Source: Bacteroidales bacterium (GTDB taxonomy: Bacteria > Bacteroidota > Bacteroidia > Bacteroidales > JAOZVK01). From it: a stretch of 10,212 nucleotides of DNA. Within the stretch, counting starts at the first letter, position 1; every line of letters starts with the position of its first letter. Shown in pieces: positions 7,081 to 10,212 of the stretch. Where the stretch lies: positions 1-10,212 of the forward strand of contig JAOZVK010000172.1 of NCBI GenBank assembly GCA_029938185.1. The letters run 5' to 3'. The notes below the pieces were generated by a model. The model did no database searches and had not been told where the DNA came from. It worked only from the letters and a program-made list of their open reading frames with translations. The position numbers and the translations under genes are program-made.

Positions 7081-7113
7081 AAGGTCTTCGACCTATTTAA
7101 TGTTGCTTACGCA
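7081..7113 (+). repeat. Family A hairpin repeat, before DUF4292
   Basis: The palindrome AGGTC-TTC-GACCT is at 7082-7094, with the tail ATTTAATGTTGCTTACGCA pointing away from the gene. It is 39 nt before the DUF4292 ATG, the farthest of the nearest-to-start leader copies. A partial echo of its first bases (ATTTAAGGTTCTT, about 7058) lies between it and the gene. Confidence 0.88.
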
Positions 7114-7163
7114 TTAGTACAAGTACAATCTAATCTGCAAGTTATGAATATGTAAATGTTGAT

Positions 7164-7185
7164 AAACTTTTGTAACAGTACTTAT
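7164..7185. repeat. Module D repeat, copy 2
   Basis: It matches 6138-6159 at 21 of 22 positions. It is followed after two bases by module E. Confidence 0.7.
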
Positions 7186-7187
7186 GT

Positions 7188-7201
7188 ACAAATTTATTTT
7201 T
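7188..7201. repeat. Module E repeat
   Basis: ACAAATTTATTTTT matches 4795-4808 exactly over 14 nt. In both places it sits in a repeat-filled gap, but on opposite sides of the local family B copy. The sequence is AT-rich, so taken alone the match is weak. Confidence 0.45.
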
Positions 7202-7224
7202 ATTTTATAATTAAGAGAAACCAG

Positions 7225-7304
7225 CTACTGGTTTTAAGTTAGGCATTTCCTAACCGCAAAGTTGCACAAAGTTTGACGCAAAGTTTCGCAAAGGTTCACT
7301 TTAA
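7225..7304 (+). repeat. Family B repeat, copy 3 (truncated), after the TPR gene
   Basis: This copy starts CTACTGGTTTTAAGTTAG and ends at TTCACTTTAA, 5 nt short of the TPR gene stop codon; the tail with ACAAGACAG is absent. Its internal hairpin is a perfect 6-bp stem, GTTAGG (7238-7243) with CCTAAC (7249-7254) and a CATTT loop. Four CRCAAAG words start at 7255, 7265, 7277 and 7287, again spaced 10/12/10. A second small palindrome, CCAG-CTA-CTGG, is at 7221-7231. Confidence 0.85.
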
Positions 7305-7309
7305 CTTTT

Positions 7310-9043
7310 TTAATTAGAATTTATTTTTAGTTCTAATTCTTTATTATCAGGACTAAGTTTCAATGCTTTTTTCCATTGTTCAATAGCGTCTTGTGTTTTT
7401 CCATTTTTCAATAAAATATCTCCATAATGCTCCAATATAGAAAACTTTTTATATCCACCAATTCTTATTGAAGCTCTTATTATTCTTAGAGCATCTTTAT
7501 ATTTTCCCAACTTAAATAACACCCATGCATAAGTATCAAGAAAAGTAGCATTATTGGGTTCTATAGTAATACAAGTTTCAATATTTGTTTTTGCAATATC
7601 TAACTTTTCATTTCTTAAAGCTAAATAATAGCTATAATTATTTAGAACAGTTTTATTTTTAGGTTGAGATTTTAGCACAGTTTCAAAAGCTTTATCAGAT
7701 TTATTATACATTTTTACTCTGTAATACGCTTCTCCAAGATATGTATAAAACTGTATAGTCATTTCATTATCATCAATAACCAAGTCCAAACCTGATTCTA
7801 AAATTTCAACTGATTCATCATATTTATACTTTCTTATTAAAGCAATTCCATTATATAAATAAAATATTGGTAAGTTAGGATAAATATCAATTGCCTCATT
7901 ACTATGCATATAAACACTATCAAATTCATTATTCTGTGTTTCAACCATTAAAAGCTTTTCCCATACTTGCGAATTATTTTGTTTAAGATTTTTAGCAATC
8001 AATAAATGCTCTTTAGCTCCTTTATATTCACCAGATGTCATTAAATAATCTGCAAATAAACTATGTATTTCTGCATTATTAGGATTATTTTCTATTAGCA
8101 AATTCCATAAATCATAAATTTTTTCTTCATTATATTTATTTTTTCTTATATTTATATAAGAAAATAACAATCTAATTTTTATATCTGTCTTTATATCTGG
8201 ACTTTTGAAAACAATTTTTGTTTCTTTAAGCGATTTTTCATAATCACCAGTCATTCTATAAAAATTTGATAATGATATATGAACTAATTTATTACTGGGG
8301 TCAATTTCGAGTAACTTTTCGTATATCTTAATTGCTTTATCCTCTTGTTTAATAGTTGTATAAAACTCAGCAAGCATACCGTAGTATCTTGATTCATTGG
8401 GAAATAAATTTATAAGTTTATTTAGTTCCTCTATTCCTGCATCATATTTTTTAACTTTATAATAAAGTTCGTTCTTTTTTAAAGAAACTCTTTCGGTAAT
8501 TCCTATTTTTTTTTCAATTTGATTATATACACCAATTGCAGAGTTATATTTTTTATTTGAAATATAAAGATTTGCAAGATTGTGATAAATAAAAATTTTA
8601 TTAGGAAATTGCTTTATTATAGCATTGTACAACTCTATTGCTTTCTCATTATTACTTACTGTAACATAAATATCAGCAAGTAAAAATTTGTACCAAAAAT
8701 TATTATTATTAGTTTCAACTGCTCTTTGTGCGTAAAACTGAGCCTTTTCATATTCTTTTAATATAACATATATTTCGGCTATTTCGTACATTGATACTGC
8801 ACTTTTGTTATTTCTCTTAATACAATCTTTATATAGTTCGATTGCCATATTGTATTTACCTAACATTTTTTTAGTAGTAGCAGTAGAAAAAATATATTGA
8901 TACTCTACAAAGGTTTTATCAATGCCTTTTACTTTAAATTCCTTAGTAACCTTGGACGTTTTGCAAGCTCCTACAAGTGTTATAAATACTATTAGGATAA
9001 ATATTGACTTTATTTTAAATATAGGATTATTATTTTTTTTCAT
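7310..9043 (-). CDS. Tetratricopeptide (TPR) repeat lipoprotein
   Basis: A 577-aa protein with a lipoprotein signal (hydrophobic IFILIVFITL, lipobox LVGAC, Cys27) followed by tandem TPR helices over about residues 50-570. Clear repeat signatures include GKYNMAIELYKDCIKRN, EYEKAQFYAQRAVE, NEKAIELYNAIIKQFPN, EDKAIKIYEKLLEIDPSN, MYNKSDKAFETVLKSQP and, at the C-terminus, KTQDAIEQWKKALKLSPDN. The repeats form a curved scaffold for protein-protein contacts on the envelope, probably the outer membrane face. A partner cannot be named. In other Bacteroidota a protein of this kind precedes DUF4292 and the EnvC-like gene, and dut is often upstream; here dut is not seen and a toxin-like locus lies upstream instead. 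The ATG at 9041-9043 gives a complete signal peptide. Two tandem family A copies lie in its leader and a truncated family B copy follows its stop by 5 nt. Confidence 0.9.
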   Translation of the reverse strand: MKKNNNPIFKIKSIFILIVFITLVGACKTSKVTKEFKVKGIDKTFVEYQYIFSTATTKKMLGKYNMAIELYKDCIKRNNKSAVSMYEIAEIYVILKEYEKAQFYAQRAVETNNNNFWYKFLLADIYVTVSNNEKAIELYNAIIKQFPNKIFIYHNLANLYISNKKYNSAIGVYNQIEKKIGITERVSLKKNELYYKVKKYDAGIEELNKLINLFPNESRYYGMLAEFYTTIKQEDKAIKIYEKLLEIDPSNKLVHISLSNFYRMTGDYEKSLKETKIVFKSPDIKTDIKIRLLFSYINIRKNKYNEEKIYDLWNLLIENNPNNAEIHSLFADYLMTSGEYKGAKEHLLIAKNLKQNNSQVWEKLLMVETQNNEFDSVYMHSNEAIDIYPNLPIFYLYNGIALIRKYKYDESVEILESGLDLVIDDNEMTIQFYTYLGEAYYRVKMYNKSDKAFETVLKSQPKNKTVLNNYSYYLALRNEKLDIAKTNIETCITIEPNNATFLDTYAWVLFKLGKYKDALRIIRASIRIGGYKKFSILEHYGDILLKNGKTQDAIEQWKKALKLSPDNKELELKINSN

Positions 9044-9061
9044 ATTTTTTATTATTTATGT

Positions 9062-9082
9062 AAGGTCTTTGACCTATTTAAT
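9062..9082 (+). repeat. Family A hairpin repeat (short form, variant loop), before TPR
   Basis: The palindrome AGGTC-TTT-GACCT (9063-9075) has a TTT instead of TTC loop and is followed by ATTTAAT only. It is 19 nt before the TPR ATG and forms a direct tandem, 27 bp out of step, with the copy at 9089. Confidence 0.85.
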
Positions 9083-9088
9083 ATTATT

Positions 9089-9120
9089 AAGGTCTTCGAC
9101 CTATTTAATGTGGTTTGTGC
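9089..9120 (+). repeat. Family A hairpin repeat (long form), upstream tandem copy
   Basis: The palindrome AGGTC-TTC-GACCT is at 9090-9102 with a tail ATTTAATGTGGTTTGTGC, somewhat diverged from the GCTTACGC of other copies. It has the same orientation as its tandem partner at 9062, so the TPR leader carries two successive hairpins. Confidence 0.85.
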
Positions 9121-9141
9121 ATTTTTATAAATTGCTATACT

Positions 9142-9181
9142 TTCAATGGTTCAATTATTCAATGATACAATTATACAATAT
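9142..9181 (+). repeat. Five tandem 8-bp units (TWCAATDR)
   Basis: The units are TTCAATGG (9142), TTCAATTA (9150), TTCAATGA (9158), TACAATTA (9166) and TACAATAT (9174). Their reverse complements reappear once at 9247-9262. The array lies in the 226-bp gap between the TPR gene and the 204-aa gene, next to the family A tandem. Confidence 0.75.
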
Positions 9182-9246
9182 TTTGATTAATAACTTATAA
9201 CATTTATATAAAAGTAAAATTCTTAACCTAATTCAGTATAATCAGA

Positions 9247-9262
9247 ATATTGTATCATTGAA
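9247..9262 (-). repeat. Inverted pair of the 8-bp units, possible stem partner
   Basis: ATATTGTA plus TCATTGAA are the complements of two units of the 9142-9181 array. Positions 9249-9262 pair perfectly over 14 bp with 9158-9171, leaving a 77-nt loop; the alternative partner 9174-9182 pairs over 9 bp with 9246-9254. It begins 8 nt past the stop of the 204-aa gene, so in that transcript it could form a stem-loop ending the toxin-like locus. Confidence 0.55.
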
Positions 9263-9269
9263 AATTCAC

Positions 9270-9884
9270 TCAAATAATAAAAGGTTCAGTTACAATTTTC
9301 TGTTTTTCGTATATTTCATATATTTTTTGGGGTTTATCATTTTTTATTAAATTTTTAAGATTTTCGGGCAAATATTTATTTTTCATAAAATTGATTGATT
9401 CTTGCAAATCCATATTTATTTTATTATTTGGCGTACCAAACGGAGTAAAACCAAGCAAACCATTAATCATTTTTGAACTTTCTAATAATTGAAGCATAAA
9501 TGTTTCACATTCAATATCCCAATCACAACCAGAATCAAATGTATCAATTGTTCCATTTGATAATTTTGAGTTAAAATTATCACCTCCCAGTAAAAAATTT
9601 TTTAAGTTTCGATTATATTCTTTTCCTGAAATAGAATATAGCACTACTGGCACTTCAGCATTATATCCGTAAAATTCACAATCAATAATATTATAGTTCT
9701 TAAACACAAGGTAAGCCATATCTACAAATGTGCTATCGCCTCCATTTATATTAATTTTTCCAATAATATTAACGTTTATAAAAGGTATAATATAAACATT
9801 TTTTGTCTTTATTATTTCACCATAATATGCTGACATATAACCAAAATCGTCATCTTCAAAATATATACGCATTAAATTTTTCAT
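9270..9884 (-). CDS. Unknown 204-aa protein, candidate immunity protein
   Basis: I do not recognise a family. The protein is soluble, without signal peptide or membrane span, acidic in its N-terminal part (FEDDDFGY, 9-16), with alternating hydrophobic stretches suggesting beta strands up to about residue 90, an acidic and Cys-containing segment (FDSGCDWDIECETF, 116-129), then helical, Lys-rich sequence. The ATG lies 5 nt after the stop of the upstream toxin-like ORF, so they are cotranscribed. A small acidic unknown gene directly after the C-terminus of a large, tip-domain-like ORF is the usual layout of a toxin and its immunity protein; that is the only basis for the suggestion. Met5 is an alternative start. 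It is followed by a tandem and inverted repeat region, which seems to separate this locus from the conserved TPR gene. Confidence 0.6.
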   Translation of the reverse strand: MKNLMRIYFEDDDFGYMSAYYGEIIKTKNVYIIPFINVNIIGKININGGDSTFVDMAYLVFKNYNIIDCEFYGYNAEVPVVLYSISGKEYNRNLKNFLLGGDNFNSKLSNGTIDTFDSGCDWDIECETFMLQLLESSKMINGLLGFTPFGTPNNKINMDLQESINFMKNKYLPENLKNLIKNDKPQKIYEIYEKQKIVTEPFII

Positions 9885-9889
9885 ATTTA

Positions 9890-10212
9890 TTAATTTTTAA
9901 TTAATGTAACAGTACATAACTTTAAACGAACTAAAGTCTTATTGTCTGTAGTTGTGAAGATTACATTATCAAACTCTTTTCCTATAAAATGTCCACTATT
10001 AGCATAGTCAATTTTCAATCCTCTGTAATGAGTATCACCACGTTTCCAAGCTTTATATATTTTCTTGAAATATGGATTTCTACCACTTTTTCCATGTATT
10101 GTAATTTTCCCACCACTTTTTACTGATTTAACTATATCATCTAAAAAAAAAGACATAGGATTACTTACTGTCATTCTATCAATAAAAATACCTCTACCAG
10201 CAAAATATTTAT
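9890..10212 (-). CDS. C-terminal part of a larger protein, toxin-tip-like (partial at window edge)
   Basis: The reading frame stays open from the window edge: before the first ATG (10172-10174) it codes for KYFAGRGIFIDR, which continues smoothly into the rest, so the ATG is probably internal and the gene starts outside the window. About 106 residues are visible. The pattern NPMSFFLDDIVKSVKSGGKI (with an ITIHGK strand after it) resembles the late part of a Rossmann or methyltransferase-like fold, where a helix leads to a GG turn and a strand. I associate this pattern, from memory, with C-terminal tip domains of RHS/YD-repeat polymorphic toxins in Bacteroidota, but no RHS repeat or cleavage motif is within view. 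The following 5-nt-spaced gene would be the immunity protein. It could instead be an ordinary enzyme fragment or a displaced orphan tip. Confidence 0.5.
   Translation of the reverse strand, partial: KYFAGRGIFIDRMTVSNPMSFFLDDIVKSVKSGGKITIHGKSGRNPYFKKIYKAWKRGDTHYRGLKIDYANSGHFIGKEFDNVIFTTTDNKTLVRLKLCTVTLIKN

Noticed and set aside
8922..9200. Plus-strand 92-aa ORF across the TPR start and its leader
   Set aside because: It reads through the signal-peptide codons of TPR and the family A tandem repeats; the hydrophobicity comes from the antisense of Lys/Asn codons.

Overview
The window looks like a piece of a very AT-rich Bacteroidota chromosome, probably Bacteroidales-like. The evidence is the gene set and order: a TPR lipoprotein, a DUF4292 lipoprotein and an EnvC-like LytM protein in a row, then a DUF4175 membrane protein, an RsbW-like ATPase and YbeY. 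To my knowledge both blocks are typical of Bacteroidota. The codons are strongly A/T-biased, lipoproteins have SxxC/GxC-type lipoboxes, and Shine-Dalgarno sites are absent or weak. All eight genes lie on the minus strand, so transcription runs from high to low coordinates.

Layout in transcription order: (1) 9890-10212, the open-ended C-terminus of a larger protein, resembling the tip domain of a polymorphic (RHS-like) toxin, followed after 5 nt by a 204-aa unknown protein (9270-9884) that could be its immunity partner; (2) TPR lipoprotein (7310-9043); (3) DUF4292 lipoprotein (6215-7042); (4) EnvC-like coiled-coil protein with a catalytically dead LytM/M23 domain (4877-6034, GTG start); (5) DUF4175 membrane-anchored coiled-coil protein (1202-4543); (6) RsbW-like ATPase (575-973); (7) ybeY (153-572), 2 nt after the ATPase. 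The TPR, DUF4292 and EnvC-like proteins are exported envelope proteins; the last two genes are a tight cytoplasmic pair.

The unusual content is between the genes. Every gap from the ATPase to the TPR gene (180-333 bp) is built from a small set of shared repeats. Family A has a 13-nt hairpin (AGGTC-TTC-GACCT) and an AT-rich tail. Seven copies are present, and in every one the hairpin faces the adjacent gene: 13-39 nt before the start codons of TPR, DUF4292, EnvC-like and DUF4175 (plus one extra tandem copy farther upstream of TPR), and 3-4 nt after the stop codons of EnvC-like and DUF4175. One copy has changed two base pairs on both sides, keeping the stem. Family B (three copies) has a small hairpin followed by four CRCAAAG words spaced 10/12/10 bp. 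Shorter modules D and E are also shared, and two gaps carry 7-bp or 8-bp tandem repeats. The coding genes are mostly ordinary; the gene-bracketing hairpin family is the best candidate here for something undescribed.

I saw no tRNA, rRNA, CRISPR array or transposase gene. No Bacteroidota-type promoter could be placed with confidence.
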